Positions 27,418-36,776 of a stretch of DNA of 64,000 nucleotides are shown piece after piece. The position numbers were made by a program, and so were the translations under genes. The DNA is from Clostridium pasteurianum (GTDB taxonomy: Bacteria; Bacillota; Clostridia; Clostridiales; Clostridiaceae): positions 3,228,181 through 3,292,180 of the forward strand of contig NZ_MCGV01000001.1 of assembly GCF_001705235.1 (NCBI RefSeq), read 5' to 3'. Position 1 is the stretch's first letter. Each line of letters begins with the position of its first letter. Below the pieces are notes generated by a model. It saw only the letters and a list, made by a program, of their open reading frames with translations, made no database searches and was not told the DNA's origin.

Positions 27418-28113
27418 TTATCTTTTCTTTCCAAAGATTCTTAAAATGTAAACAAAGAGATTTATAAAGTCAAGATATAGTGTAAGTGCACCAAGAATGC
27501 TTACTTTATCTCTAATCTCTATATCATCAGTATAGTTAAATGATATAGCCATTCTTTTAATCTTTTGAGTATCATATGCAGTAAGTGCTACAAAGACGAT
27601 AACACCGATGCAGGATATAATCATAGAAAACATGTCGTTTAAAATAAAAATATTAACAATTGAAGCAAGTATGAGTCCTATTAGTGCCATAAAGCATATA
27701 TTGCCTATGCTTGAAAGATCTTTTTTTGTAACATATCCATAAGCACACATGATTCCAAAAGTTCCAGCAGTTACAACGAATACACTTGCAATTGACATTA
27801 AATCATATGCAATGAATATCCATGAAAGCGTGATGCCATTTACTACTGAGTATACAGCAAATAATAAAAGTGCAGCTTGTGAAGAAAGCTTATCAATTGT
27901 TCTTGATAAAACAATAACCATTAAAACTTCAGCTATAGCTAAAACGTAAAAAAGTGATCTATTTTCAAAAAGTCTATAGCTTAAAGCTGGAGTAACGCCT
28001 ATAGCAAAGGATACTATAGCTGTAAGTAAAAGTGCGAGTGCCATCCATACATAAATTTGAAGCATTAAGCCTTGATGTGCTTTGCTCTCGTTGGTTGAAT
28101 TTAAGTTTTCCAT
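27418..28113 (-). CDS. Bax inhibitor-1 / YccA-family membrane protein
   Basis: A 231-residue protein with seven hydrophobic segments and a charged C-terminus. Bacterial BI-1 family members (YetJ, YccA) are linked to pH-sensitive calcium leak or to FtsH modulation. The family features VFVALTAYDTQKIKRM and the C-terminal LGALTLYLDFINLFVYILRI are present. It is monocistronic, with the GTTACTGGAGGTTACTT context (reverse) giving a good ribosome binding site. Confidence 0.9.
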   Translation of the reverse strand: MENLNSTNESKAHQGLMLQIYVWMALALLLTAIVSFAIGVTPALSYRLFENRSLFYVLAIAEVLMVIVLSRTIDKLSSQAALLLFAVYSVVNGITLSWIFIAYDLMSIASVFVVTAGTFGIMCAYGYVTKKDLSSIGNICFMALIGLILASIVNIFILNDMFSMIISCIGVIVFVALTAYDTQKIKRMAISFNYTDDIEIRDKVSILGALTLYLDFINLFVYILRIFGKKR

Positions 28114-28385
28114 AAGTAACCTCCAGTAACTTAATTTTTAGTTTTATATTATTTTATCATAATCATTTGCATATGGCAAAAAAAATTTAATGACTGTTAA
28201 TATCTAATTAAAAAAATATTAATAAAAATTATACTTATACATATTGAATTTAAAATAGAAGAAAATTAATAGTGAATACTTTGTTTTTTTTGAAGAAAAT
28301 AAAGCAACTTTTATGATATAATTTACTTAAAATTTACACTGCTTTTTGGTAAAGTCAAATATTAATATAGTTTGGGGTGTATTTT

Positions 28386-28664
28386 ATGGAAAGATATTTA
28401 GTAAAGGTACGTGGAAGAGTTCAGGGAGTTGGCTTTAGATATTTTGCACAATACACGGCAGAACTTTGTAAGGTAACTGGTTCAGTAAAAAATTGTGATG
28501 ACGGCACAGTTAGAATAGAAGCACAGGGAGAAGAAAAAGCTCTGAATAAATATTTTCAGAAAATAAGAGAAGGCAATAATAAGTTTACTAAGGTAGAAGA
28601 AATGGTCACTAAAAAAATTGATGTTGTTGCTGATGAGAAAAAATTTAAGATAAAATATTATTAG
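28386..28664 (+). CDS. acyP: Acylphosphatase
   Basis: A 92-residue acylphosphatase that hydrolyses carboxyl-phosphate bonds. The signature VRGRVQGVGFRYFAQYTA (catalytic Arg) and the conserved Asn in GSVKNCDDGTVRIEAQGE are clear. I chose the ATG at 28386, after TTTGGGG, over a GTG nine bases upstream; this gives the normal family length. Confidence 0.95.
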   Translation: MERYLVKVRGRVQGVGFRYFAQYTAELCKVTGSVKNCDDGTVRIEAQGEEKALNKYFQKIREGNNKFTKVEEMVTKKIDVVADEKKFKIKYY

Positions 28665-28687
28665 AGAGTATTGTATGTACTATAAGC

Positions 28688-28734
28688 GAAGTAACAGTAT
28701 TTTGTGAAAGTAAAATTCAAAATACTGTTACTTC
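28688..28734. repeat. Minimal inverted repeat made only of the hairpin-repeat termini
   Basis: Perfect 17-bp arms GAAGTAACAGTATTTTG (28688-28704) and its complement (28718-28734) with a 13-base loop. The arms match the outer ends of long hairpin copy II but the 150-bp interior is missing. It lies 24 bases after the acylphosphatase stop. It could serve as terminator or as operator for the downstream TetR gene. Confidence 0.8.
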
Positions 28735-28807
28735 ATAATGTTTTTTGACAAAGTACATATATCAGTCATATAATGAAACTGAACATTGTTCAAAAACGGA
28801 GGCAAAT

Positions 28808-29383
28808 ATGAAAAAATCAGAATTGGCAAAGGAAAAAATAATTGAAGTTACAATAGATTTAATACAAAATGCAAATGGCGAAATTCATAAAATAACAACA
28901 CGTGCAATTGCAAAACAAGCAGGCATTGGAGTAGGTTTAGTGAACTATCACTTTGAATCTAAAAATAAGCTTATTGAAATTTGTGTTCAGAGAATTATTA
29001 GTGATGTAATTAGGTCTTTTAAACCTAAGATTAATAATGAATTGGATTCAATTGACCGAATTAAGAAAGTTACAAAAATGGTAGCTGATTTTTTAATTCA
29101 AAATCCTTCTGTTTCTAAAATTTCAATATTGGGAGATATGAACACCCCAAGTACAGTGGATAATACTATGCAAACAGTAAAAGGTTTTCTAATTTCTATG
29201 GAAGATTACAATTTTCCTAAAGAAGAAAAAATGCTGCTGAGCTTTGCCTTAACTTCTATTTTGCAGGCAGTATTTTTAAGAAAAAATATTACAAAAGAAA
29301 GCTTTGGATTTGATTTTAATAATAAGGAAGAAAGAGAAAGCTTTATTGATTTTATGATAGATAAATTATTTGGAGGTAAATAG
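28808..29383 (+). CDS. TetR/AcrR-family transcriptional regulator
   Basis: A 191-residue TetR-like repressor. The N-terminal helix-turn-helix is visible (TTRAIAKQAGIGVGLVNYHF, about residues 32-51), followed by an all-helical ligand domain that is not specific. The ATG at 28808 follows CGGAGG; an upstream in-frame start is unlikely. It is immediately followed by a flavoprotein gene whose ribosome binding site lies in its last codons, so it probably controls that gene. The ligand is unknown. Confidence 0.9.
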   Translation: MKKSELAKEKIIEVTIDLIQNANGEIHKITTRAIAKQAGIGVGLVNYHFESKNKLIEICVQRIISDVIRSFKPKINNELDSIDRIKKVTKMVADFLIQNPSVSKISILGDMNTPSTVDNTMQTVKGFLISMEDYNFPKEEKMLLSFALTSILQAVFLRKNITKESFGFDFNNKEERESFIDFMIDKLFGGK

Positions 29384-29387
29384 TAAT

Positions 29388-30185
29388 ATGAAAATACTCA
29401 TAATTAATGGAGGATCAAGATGTGGAAACACGTGGAAATTAACCATGCTTGTAAAAAAATATCTATTATTAATGTCCAGCAATATAGAGTTTACAGAAAT
29501 TCATTTGAAAAATTTAAATTTGCCATTTTGTACAGGGTGCAGTTTATGTTTTAGAAAAGGACATATTTACTGCCCTCACAATAATATTATTCAAAAAATA
29601 ATGGATGAGATTGAGGAAAGTGATGGCGTTATTTTTGGGGCTCCAACCTATAATATGCAGATGCCAGCCCTTACTAAAAATTTCATTGACCACTTGTGTT
29701 TTATGCTTCACCGACCTAGATATTTTAGTAAAAAAGCACTTGTGATTTCAACTACAGGTGGCGTTGGAGCAGGAAACTCAACAGAATATATGGCTGGAAC
29801 TATGAAGGGGTGGGGCTTTAATCGCTGCTATAAGCTGCCAATAAATACAATTAGCTGGAACAATTATTTACCTACAGAAAAGCATAAAAGAAAAGCAAAA
29901 GCTGTTGCCAGAAAATTTTATGAGGACATTGCAAGCAGGAGACTGCATTCTCCGTCATTTTCAATCATGATACCATATAATTTATTTAGAGCAATGAGTT
30001 TTGATTATTTAAAAGGCTCGGAATATGAAACTCAAGATGGAGTCTTCTGGCAGGAGGAAAATAGGCTTAATAGGGCTTATGCAGCTGGTGTGCCACTGCC
30101 GATATTTAAAAGGCTTTTTGGAAATATGTTTTATTTTATTGGAAGGAAGCTGTCTAAGCATATGATAGTTACTTATAAAAAATAG
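29388..30185 (+). CDS. Flavodoxin-like NAD(P)H-dependent FMN reductase / iron-sulfur flavoprotein family
   Basis: A 265-residue protein with an N-terminal flavodoxin fold. The FMN phosphate loop NGGSRCGNTWKL and GAPTYNMQMPALTKNFIDH are typical of the NADPH-dependent FMN reductase family. FCTGCSLCFRKGHIYCPH has clustered cysteines, as in iron-sulfur flavoproteins, though the full cluster motif is not certain. GGAGGT at 29371-29376, inside the TetR gene, sets the ATG at 29388. It is likely co-transcribed with and regulated by the TetR gene. Substrate is unknown. Confidence 0.83.
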   Translation: MKILIINGGSRCGNTWKLTMLVKKYLLLMSSNIEFTEIHLKNLNLPFCTGCSLCFRKGHIYCPHNNIIQKIMDEIEESDGVIFGAPTYNMQMPALTKNFIDHLCFMLHRPRYFSKKALVISTTGGVGAGNSTEYMAGTMKGWGFNRCYKLPINTISWNNYLPTEKHKRKAKAVARKFYEDIASRRLHSPSFSIMIPYNLFRAMSFDYLKGSEYETQDGVFWQEENRLNRAYAAGVPLPIFKRLFGNMFYFIGRKLSKHMIVTYKK

Positions 30186-30398
30186 ATTAATTAGCATTTT
30201 GCGATAGACGAGTATACTTTTTATTTATAGGTATAAAATGGAATATTGCCAAGCAAAGTGATAAAATAAAGTTATTCTAATTATGGTATATCTCAAAATA
30301 ATTTATATCAGATGTATGCCTATGCTAAAAATGATATCTTGTTTAATAAGCAAAATTGATGCAGAAGTTTAATGTATCAATAGTATAAGGAGAACTAA

Positions 30399-33176
30399 AT
30401 GGATATATATACAAATTTAATTTTAATTAAAAATAATAAAACAAAAGAGCTTGAGGATAAAACCCAAGAAATAGATTATTTAAAGCCTTTTAGGGATAAA
30501 GTAGAAATAGCTTATTTAAATGGAAAAAAGTCTTATATGTATAACGCTTCTAATGTACAAGTATTTAAAGCACCTAAAAAAGTTAGTTCTAAAGATTGTA
30601 TTGTATATATTTCTAATATTCCAGTAAGAGAAACAGCAGAAGTGCTTGATTTCGGAGAATACATTAGAGTAATTGAAGATGATGGAAAGACAGAAATTCA
30701 TCATAAATCGGAAGTAAGATATGAAAGTTCATGTCTAAAATCAAATAAAACTAAAGCTGTTTTTGATTATTTAAAAAAATTATCAATGTATGTAAGTGTA
30801 ATGGAAGATGGGAAAACTTTATTATTTGATCAATATAAAAAAATATCTAAGCTTAGCGCTGATAGTGTACTTTATACATATTTAGAAGGAAAGAATATTA
30901 AAATCCATAAAAATAAAAAAGTTGTAATATTTCCATTTGGGTTTAATATAAGTCAGAAGAAAGCTGTAAATACAGCACTCCAAAATTCCATAAGTATTAT
31001 TGAAGGACCTCCTGGAACAGGGAAGACTCAAACTATATTAAACATTATTGCTAATCTTGTTTACAGTGGTAAAAATGTTGGGGTTGTTTCTGGAAATAAT
31101 TCTGCAACAGCTAATGTTTATGAGAAGCTAGAGAAAGATGGATATGGTTTTATTAATGCACTGCTCGGAAGAAAGGATAAAAAAGTTGATTTTTTTGAGA
31201 ATAAGCAAGCTGATTTGCCGAATCTAAAAAGCTGGAAATTAGAAACTGAAGAAGAAAAAAGTTTGTGTGACAGCTTGAAAAATATGGATAGTACTTTAGA
31301 AGGGTTACTTCAAAAACAAAATAGAATGGTTAAATTACAGGAAAAGCTTTCGAAATTTAAACTTGAACAAAAGTACTTTGAAGCTAATTTTAAATGGGAA
31401 TACGTAACTACATCAAGTTATTCAATCGGCAGAAAGTGGACGAGTAATTTAATATTAAATTTTTTGCTTTACTTTGAGAGAATTATGTTAAGAAACAAAA
31501 AAATGAATTTGATAATTAAAGCAATACTATTTGTTGATTATGGAATTTATAAATTTAAATACATAAGTGAAAACCAAAATATAGTAGTAAATTCACTTAA
31601 GAGAGATTATTACAATAGAGTTATTGAGGATTTAGAAAATGAAATAGCAGATTTACAAAATGATTTAGAAGGTAAAAGTTATGACGGTCTAATGAAGGAG
31701 TTTAGAGATGGATCTTCAAAGTTATTTAGAGATTATATTGAAAAAAGATATACCAAAGAAAGTAGAAAGAGATATACAATAAAAAGCTTTAAGTACAATT
31801 TTAAAAATTTTATAAAGGATTATCCAATAATATTAAGCACCACAAACTCAATAATGACATGCATACCAGAAAATTATTTGTTTGATTATTTAATTATTGA
31901 TGAAGCTTCCCAGGTGGATTTGGTAACTGCAGCACTTGCACTTGCTTGCTGCAAAAATGTTGTTATAGTTGGAGATGTAAAGCAGCTGCCTCAAATTGTC
32001 CCTTCCGATATAAAGAAAAACAGTGATAAACTTTTTTATGAGGCTAATATTAATGAAGCCTATAATTACAGTGAATACAGCATTATATCATCTTTAATTA
32101 AGCTCTATAAAGATAAGCTGCCAAGAACCTTACTATGCGAGCATTATAGATGCCATCCTAAGATAATAGGATTTTGCAATGAAAAGTTTTATGATAATAA
32201 GCTTGTAATTATGACTAAGGAAAAAGACGAGGATGTTCCTCTAAAAATTTATAAGACAGCGCCTGGTAATCATGCACGTAAAGATAAACTCAGTGGTAGC
32301 TTAAATAACTTAAGGCAGATAGAAGTTATACGAGATGAGATTATTAATACAAATAAAGCCAGGTATGGAGATTGCAGCAGTGTTGGAATTATATGTCCAT
32401 ATAAAAAGCAAGCCGTGGATGCAAAAAGATACTTTCAAAATTCAAATATAGAAATTGATACTGTACATAAGTTTCAAGGGAGAGAAAAGGATACAGTAAT
32501 ATTTTCAACAGTAGTAAATGATATAAATTCATTCGTGGATGATGAAAACTTAATAAATGTGGCAGTATCTCGTGCTGTAAAAGAATTTATAATAGTAACA
32601 TCAAGTAAACTCTTTAAACGCCACGGGAGTAATATTGGGGATTTAATTAGATATATACAGTACAATTCTTTAGAAAATGCTGTAGTTGAAAGTCAAAAGA
32701 TTTCAGTATTTGATTTACTATACAGCAAATATTCTAATAAACTTTTAAAAATAATGAGTTTAGCAAAAAATGTTTCTGAGTATAAATCTGAAAATTTAAT
32801 GTACAGTGTAATAGAAGAAGTGTTAAATTATCCTCAGTATGCTTCATTTAGGTGTGTTCTTCACATACCGTTAAATTCTATAGTAAAAGATCTTACAAAA
32901 TTAAATAATGAAGAGAAAGCATTTATTCAAAATCCGTGGACACATGTAGACTTCCTAATATTTAATAAGTTAGACAAAGAGCCAGTACTCGTTGTAGAAG
33001 TTGATGGATACGAATACCATATGAATAGCAGTGAGCAGAGAAGAAGAGATACTGTTAAGAATAAAATATTAAGAGAGATAGATTTGCATATTCTAAGGGT
33101 CGCTACTAATGAAAGTGGAGAAAAGGAAAAGTTAATTGAAATGCTGGATAGGATTATTAAGGAGTCTGGAGAGTGA
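30399..33176 (+). CDS. SF1 (UPF1/DNA2-like) helicase with C-terminal PD-(D/E)XK-like domain
   Basis: A 925-residue protein. The helicase core is split by a long insertion: Walker A GPPGTGKTQT near residue 204, Walker B region LIIDEASQVD near 500, GDVKQLPQIVP, EHYRCHPKIIGFCNEKFYD and the final motif NVAVSRAVKEFIIVTSSK. Residues about 290-450 are a charged, partly coiled insertion. The C-terminal 90 residues (HVDFLIFN, PVLVVEVDGYEYH, RDTVKNKILRE) fit a Vsr/DUF2726-type PD-(D/E)XK nuclease. Such helicase-nuclease proteins are frequent in defence islands, and an McrBC-like operon lies 1.8 kb downstream. Substrate and role are inferred. Confidence 0.85.
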   Translation: MDIYTNLILIKNNKTKELEDKTQEIDYLKPFRDKVEIAYLNGKKSYMYNASNVQVFKAPKKVSSKDCIVYISNIPVRETAEVLDFGEYIRVIEDDGKTEIHHKSEVRYESSCLKSNKTKAVFDYLKKLSMYVSVMEDGKTLLFDQYKKISKLSADSVLYTYLEGKNIKIHKNKKVVIFPFGFNISQKKAVNTALQNSISIIEGPPGTGKTQTILNIIANLVYSGKNVGVVSGNNSATANVYEKLEKDGYGFINALLGRKDKKVDFFENKQADLPNLKSWKLETEEEKSLCDSLKNMDSTLEGLLQKQNRMVKLQEKLSKFKLEQKYFEANFKWEYVTTSSYSIGRKWTSNLILNFLLYFERIMLRNKKMNLIIKAILFVDYGIYKFKYISENQNIVVNSLKRDYYNRVIEDLENEIADLQNDLEGKSYDGLMKEFRDGSSKLFRDYIEKRYTKESRKRYTIKSFKYNFKNFIKDYPIILSTTNSIMTCIPENYLFDYLIIDEASQVDLVTAALALACCKNVVIVGDVKQLPQIVPSDIKKNSDKLFYEANINEAYNYSEYSIISSLIKLYKDKLPRTLLCEHYRCHPKIIGFCNEKFYDNKLVIMTKEKDEDVPLKIYKTAPGNHARKDKLSGSLNNLRQIEVIRDEIINTNKARYGDCSSVGIICPYKKQAVDAKRYFQNSNIEIDTVHKFQGREKDTVIFSTVVNDINSFVDDENLINVAVSRAVKEFIIVTSSKLFKRHGSNIGDLIRYIQYNSLENAVVESQKISVFDLLYSKYSNKLLKIMSLAKNVSEYKSENLMYSVIEEVLNYPQYASFRCVLHIPLNSIVKDLTKLNNEEKAFIQNPWTHVDFLIFNKLDKEPVLVVEVDGYEYHMNSSEQRRRDTVKNKILREIDLHILRVATNESGEKEKLIEMLDRIIKESGE

Positions 33177-33277
33177 TTAGGAAAATTTAAGAAAAGTATA
33201 ATATTAAAAGCATTTAATTTATAGTAAAATATAAATAAGGAAATTCAAACGTAATATATTAGAATGGATGTGAAGCA

Positions 33278-33748
33278 ATGACTATTTATGTTGATGCAGA
33301 TGCCTGCCCGGTTGTTCATATTGTAGAGCATACGGCTAAAGAAAATAACATTCCAGTAACTCTTTTGTGTGACACGAACCACGTTTTAACGTCTAATTAC
33401 AGCGAAATTAAAATAATAGGAGCTGGCGCCGATGCTGTGGATTTTGCTCTTGTTAATCTATGCAGAAAAGGTGACATAGTTGTTACTCAGGATTACGGTG
33501 TGGCTGCAATGGCACTTGGGAAAAGCGCGTATGCAATTCATCAATCTGGAAAGTGGTATACAAATGATAATATTGACCAGATGCTTATGGAAAGACATCT
33601 TGCAAAGAAAGCCAGAAGATCAGCTTCAAAGAATCATTTAAAAGGACCTAAAAAGAGAACTCTTGAAGATGATGAAAGGTTTGAGGGGAGCTTCAGGAAG
33701 CTTATTAAAAAAGCGAGCGTGGAGAATAAAGAAAGAGGTGAGCTTTAG
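33278..33748 (+). CDS. YaiI/YqxD-family (UPF0178, DUF188) protein
   Basis: A 156-residue protein of a widespread family with a PIN-like nuclease fold but no established role. MTIYVDADACPVV at the N-terminus, GADAVDFALVNLCRKGDIVVTQDYG split across residues 49-74, and RRSASKNHLKGPKKRT near the C-terminus are the family blocks. It sits just before the broken methyltransferase gene. Confidence 0.92.
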   Translation: MTIYVDADACPVVHIVEHTAKENNIPVTLLCDTNHVLTSNYSEIKIIGAGADAVDFALVNLCRKGDIVVTQDYGVAAMALGKSAYAIHQSGKWYTNDNIDQMLMERHLAKKARRSASKNHLKGPKKRTLEDDERFEGSFRKLIKKASVENKERGEL

Positions 33749-33778
33749 TGGGAGCTTACAGAAAAATTCTCACTAAAA

Positions 33779-34393
33779 ATGAAAATGAGTTTTGATAAGG
33801 TTGCAAGTAGCTGGGATAACCCTAAAAGAATTAAGAGAGCTGCTGTAATATCAGATAAAATAGCGGAAAAGATTAATCCAAATAAAAATTATTCAGCCAT
33901 GGAATTTGGATGAGGTACAGGACTTATAAGTTTTAATTTATACAATAAGCTTAAAAAGGTTACTCTTATAGACACATCTAGAGGCATGATAGATGTTCTT
34001 AAATCCAAAATAGATAAGTACGGTGTGAAGAACATGTTTCCGGAGCAGCTTGATATATTTAAAAATCTCCCACAGGAAAAGTTTGATGTGATTTATACTT
34101 CCATGGTACTTCACTACATTAAGGATACGACTGCAATAATAGATATTTTTTATAAACTTCTTAATGATAAAGGTTTAGTATGCATAGTGGATTTGAATGA
34201 AGAAGATGGAAGCTTTCACGGAAGTGATCCCGATTTTGACGGTCACAATGGTTTTAATCAGGAGGAATTTAAAAAGCTTTTAGAAAATGCGGGTTTTAAG
34301 GACGTACAGTCTGAAACATTTTTTTACGGAAAGAAAATGGTAGAAGACAGGAAAGTGGATTATTCCCTATTTGTTCTTACGGGAAGAAAATAA
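33779..34393 (+). pseudogene. Class I SAM-dependent methyltransferase, interrupted by an in-frame TGA
   Basis: The frame from ATG 33779 reads MKMSFDKVASSWD and continues to a TGA at 33911-33913, then goes on in the same frame to 34393. The join is Glu-Phe-Gly-stop-Gly-Thr-Gly-Leu, the SAM-binding motif I (usually EFGCGTG), so one base change of a Cys codon explains the stop. Downstream, TLIDTSRGMIDVL, VIYTSMVLHYIKD and SLFVLTGRK complete a normal small methyltransferase of 204 residues. No other defect is seen, so the lesion is recent or a sequencing error. A product starting at the ATG near 33986 would lack motif I. Confidence 0.85.
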
Positions 34394-34988
34394 GAAAAAT
34401 TATGCACAAGAAAATTAAATAAGTGTTGATAAAATCGCTGGTACTGTGGATATGTGTTGGCGATTTTGTTTTTGTAGGGTGCAAAAAATAAACGGATCTA
34501 GGTATAATTTCTACTTATTGAGATTTTATGGGTAAATAGGCGAAAAATATGGGATATTGGTATGGTTTTGTAGTAAAATATAAAATAGAGATAATGGAAA
34601 ATTATTTAAATGAAAATAAATTAAAATAAAGATTAAAAGACAATTCTGATTTTCATTGAGAAATAAAGATAAATGAAAGCAATATTGATACTTTTACTTA
34701 GAAAATGGACTGCGTTTTATTGTTTTATAATAATATAGTAACAGTACTTTCAATGCATATGAATTCTAAAAATAATGAAGAGAAGGTAATTGGTGTTGTT
34801 GAGGTAATGATTAAGGGATAAAGTGTAATACAGTATTTATAGAATAATTGCTTTGATTTTTCAATGATACAATTATAAGTAATGCTATGTGTGAAATATA
34901 CATTATATTATAATGTTAAAAATCTTAAAATTAGGTTTTGATAATTTAAATTATAATATTTACAAGAGATTTAAAGGATGAAGAGTAA
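34394..34988. other. Intergenic stretch of 595 bp without a supported gene
   Basis: Very AT-rich. A weak stem (AAAATCGC near 34431 with GCGATTTT near 34463, followed by GTTTTTG) may terminate the methyltransferase transcript. Short open frames (20-26 codons) lack ribosome binding sites. A promoter for the next operon is probably here but no convincing -35/-10 pair was found. Confidence 0.5.
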
Positions 34989-35282
34989 GTGAAAATAGAA
35001 TTTACTGATTTAATTAATATTATGGAAATTAACAAGATTATTTATTATGGAAGAAAGACTATGAATTCAAATGATATTGATTTAGTAGTAGTTTCAGATG
35101 ATTTCGAAAGTATGTATGATTATAAGAGATTAAATGTTGTTAAAAAATACATTAGATCAAAGAAAAAACTTGATTTAATATGTTTAACAATAAAAGAATT
35201 TAATGAATTAATTGATATAAGAAGTAAATATTTTAGTAATGTTATGGAAAGGGGAGAAATATTGTATGAGAGAAGAAAATAA
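34989..35282 (+). CDS. Small nucleotidyltransferase-like protein (MNT-type)
   Basis: A 97-residue protein resembling minimal nucleotidyltransferases of the DNA polymerase beta superfamily: YYGRKTMNSNDIDLVVVSDDF near residues 18-38 has the Asp-x-Asp metal-binding pair after a Gly-containing loop, and KKKLDLICLT supplies the third acidic strand. The usual GS is GR here. The start is GTG at 34989 after AAAGGATG. It overlaps the next gene by 17 bases. MNT proteins often pair with HEPN proteins as toxin-antitoxin modules; here it opens a McrBC-like operon. Moderate confidence in family. Confidence 0.7.
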   Translation: MKIEFTDLINIMEINKIIYYGRKTMNSNDIDLVVVSDDFESMYDYKRLNVVKKYIRSKKKLDLICLTIKEFNELIDIRSKYFSNVMERGEILYERRK

Positions 35283-36723
35283 ATATATATTCAAATTATT
35301 ATCAAATTCAGTTCATAATTATGTAAATAAATATGCCAATGAAGAAAATTTAAATATGTATATTAGATCCATGTTGGCTGAATGTTATTTAGCAATAGAT
35401 TCTTTATTGAAAAATGAATTCATTGTACCACATGAGATAGTAATATTAAAAAGAGATTTAGCTAAAATTTATAATGCTGTTTATAAAGAAGAATCACTTT
35501 TTTATTGTTCCAGTTTTAGTTATGCTTATTCCGTTGTAAAGGGTGGAGATATTAAAGAAATACAAAACCAGTTTAAAAAGATAAATTTAGATATTATGGC
35601 AATGTTAATTAATATAAAATCAATAATGAAAGGGAATAGTGATCTTGGATCTTCTATTGATAGTTCATTTTTTTCGACAATAGAAAATTGTACTTGGGCA
35701 TTTACATATGTTATTAATAAGGAAATAGAAGAATATTATATACCTTCACTTTATTGTATTGGTAATATGATTCAGACATTAATACTTTATTATAAAGCGG
35801 GAAAAAGCAAATTTAGAGATCAAATATTACCATTAATAGATAGTTTAAATAAGATACTCAACAAATTTTTAAATAATGATAAAGTAAAAAAAATCATACA
35901 TAATAATAATCAATTAAGCTATTTTATTGAAAATCAGTTAAAGTATTGTTTCAATATTAAAGGAAAAACGTATGATGTTGTTATTAATTTAGAAGAAGTA
36001 AGGTTCGAAAGAATACGTTCGGTACTTAGAATATTGACAAGTTTATTCAAAATAAATAAACAGTACTTTAAGGAATATTTTAAGATCCAATACAGTAGAT
36101 TGGTTGATGAATTAGAGAATATGAATATTTTAGATAAGATATTATTTTTAAGATCGTTGTCTGATTATAATTATCATTTTGAAGAAAATGATAATTATAA
36201 GTTTGAACTTGGTATGATTGAAATATATGACAAGATAGATATAGAAGATTTTTTAAATCATGTTTTTAATATTGAAAAAATCAATGTTAATAGTGTCAAA
36301 CAAAGTGATATTGATAAATTAAAATTGTTAAAAGACTGTGAGCTTCGTGCAAGATTTTCACATACAATTAAAGGTGTAAGCAAAAGGATTCTTGACAGGG
36401 AAGCGTCAAAACCTCATGGTGTTTTTGAAATTTCAGATATGGAAGTACCAATTATTTATCATGGTAAAAAAATATATTTATGTATGCCATTCAAATCAGG
36501 TGTTGAGATACTACAAAATTCTGTGCCGATAAATGTTGCATATCAAATAATAAAACCATATGCTGAATTCAGTAATTGTGTTGTGGTTTTTGTTACTGCG
36601 AAAAGGTGTTCTGAAAGTTTGATGAATTATATAAAAAAAATTAAAGATAAAATGGGATGGCCAATAGGAATTATAGAAGACAAGGTTTTAGCAGGATTGC
36701 TATTAATGAATGGAGAAATATAA
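35266..36723 (+). CDS. Unrecognised 485-aa protein in the McrBC-like operon
   Basis: I do not recognise this protein as a whole. The ATG at 35266 follows AAGGGGAG inside the nucleotidyltransferase gene. Residues about 1-350 are mostly helical, rich in Asn, Lys, Ile and Tyr, with no transmembrane segment. RARFSH at 361-366 fits the Rx4H pattern of HEPN RNases, which would suit the adjacent MNT gene, but the motif is short. Residues about 390-485 (EVPIIYHGKKIYLCMPFKSG then NCVVVFVTAKRCSESLMNY and GWPIGIIED) follow the strand-helix order of Mrr-type restriction endonuclease domains, with the catalytic Glu apparently replaced. Function is inferred only from context. Confidence 0.6.
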   Translation: MREENKYIFKLLSNSVHNYVNKYANEENLNMYIRSMLAECYLAIDSLLKNEFIVPHEIVILKRDLAKIYNAVYKEESLFYCSSFSYAYSVVKGGDIKEIQNQFKKINLDIMAMLINIKSIMKGNSDLGSSIDSSFFSTIENCTWAFTYVINKEIEEYYIPSLYCIGNMIQTLILYYKAGKSKFRDQILPLIDSLNKILNKFLNNDKVKKIIHNNNQLSYFIENQLKYCFNIKGKTYDVVINLEEVRFERIRSVLRILTSLFKINKQYFKEYFKIQYSRLVDELENMNILDKILFLRSLSDYNYHFEENDNYKFELGMIEIYDKIDIEDFLNHVFNIEKINVNSVKQSDIDKLKLLKDCELRARFSHTIKGVSKRILDREASKPHGVFEISDMEVPIIYHGKKIYLCMPFKSGVEILQNSVPINVAYQIIKPYAEFSNCVVVFVTAKRCSESLMNYIKKIKDKMGWPIGIIEDKVLAGLLLMNGEI

Positions 36724-36776
36724 TAAACTCAAAAATTAGAAGTTAAACTTAATTAATTTATTAATCAGGTGATAAT

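Noticed and set aside
33911-33913. TGA in the methyltransferase read as selenocysteine
   Set aside because: The residue is a structural position in the SAM loop, not a redox or catalytic site; no convincing SECIS-like hairpin follows, and no selenoprotein machinery is in the window.
34550-34820. Short frames of 20-26 codons in the gap before the MNT-like gene
   Set aside because: They have no ribosome binding sites and a composition like the surrounding non-coding AT-rich sequence.
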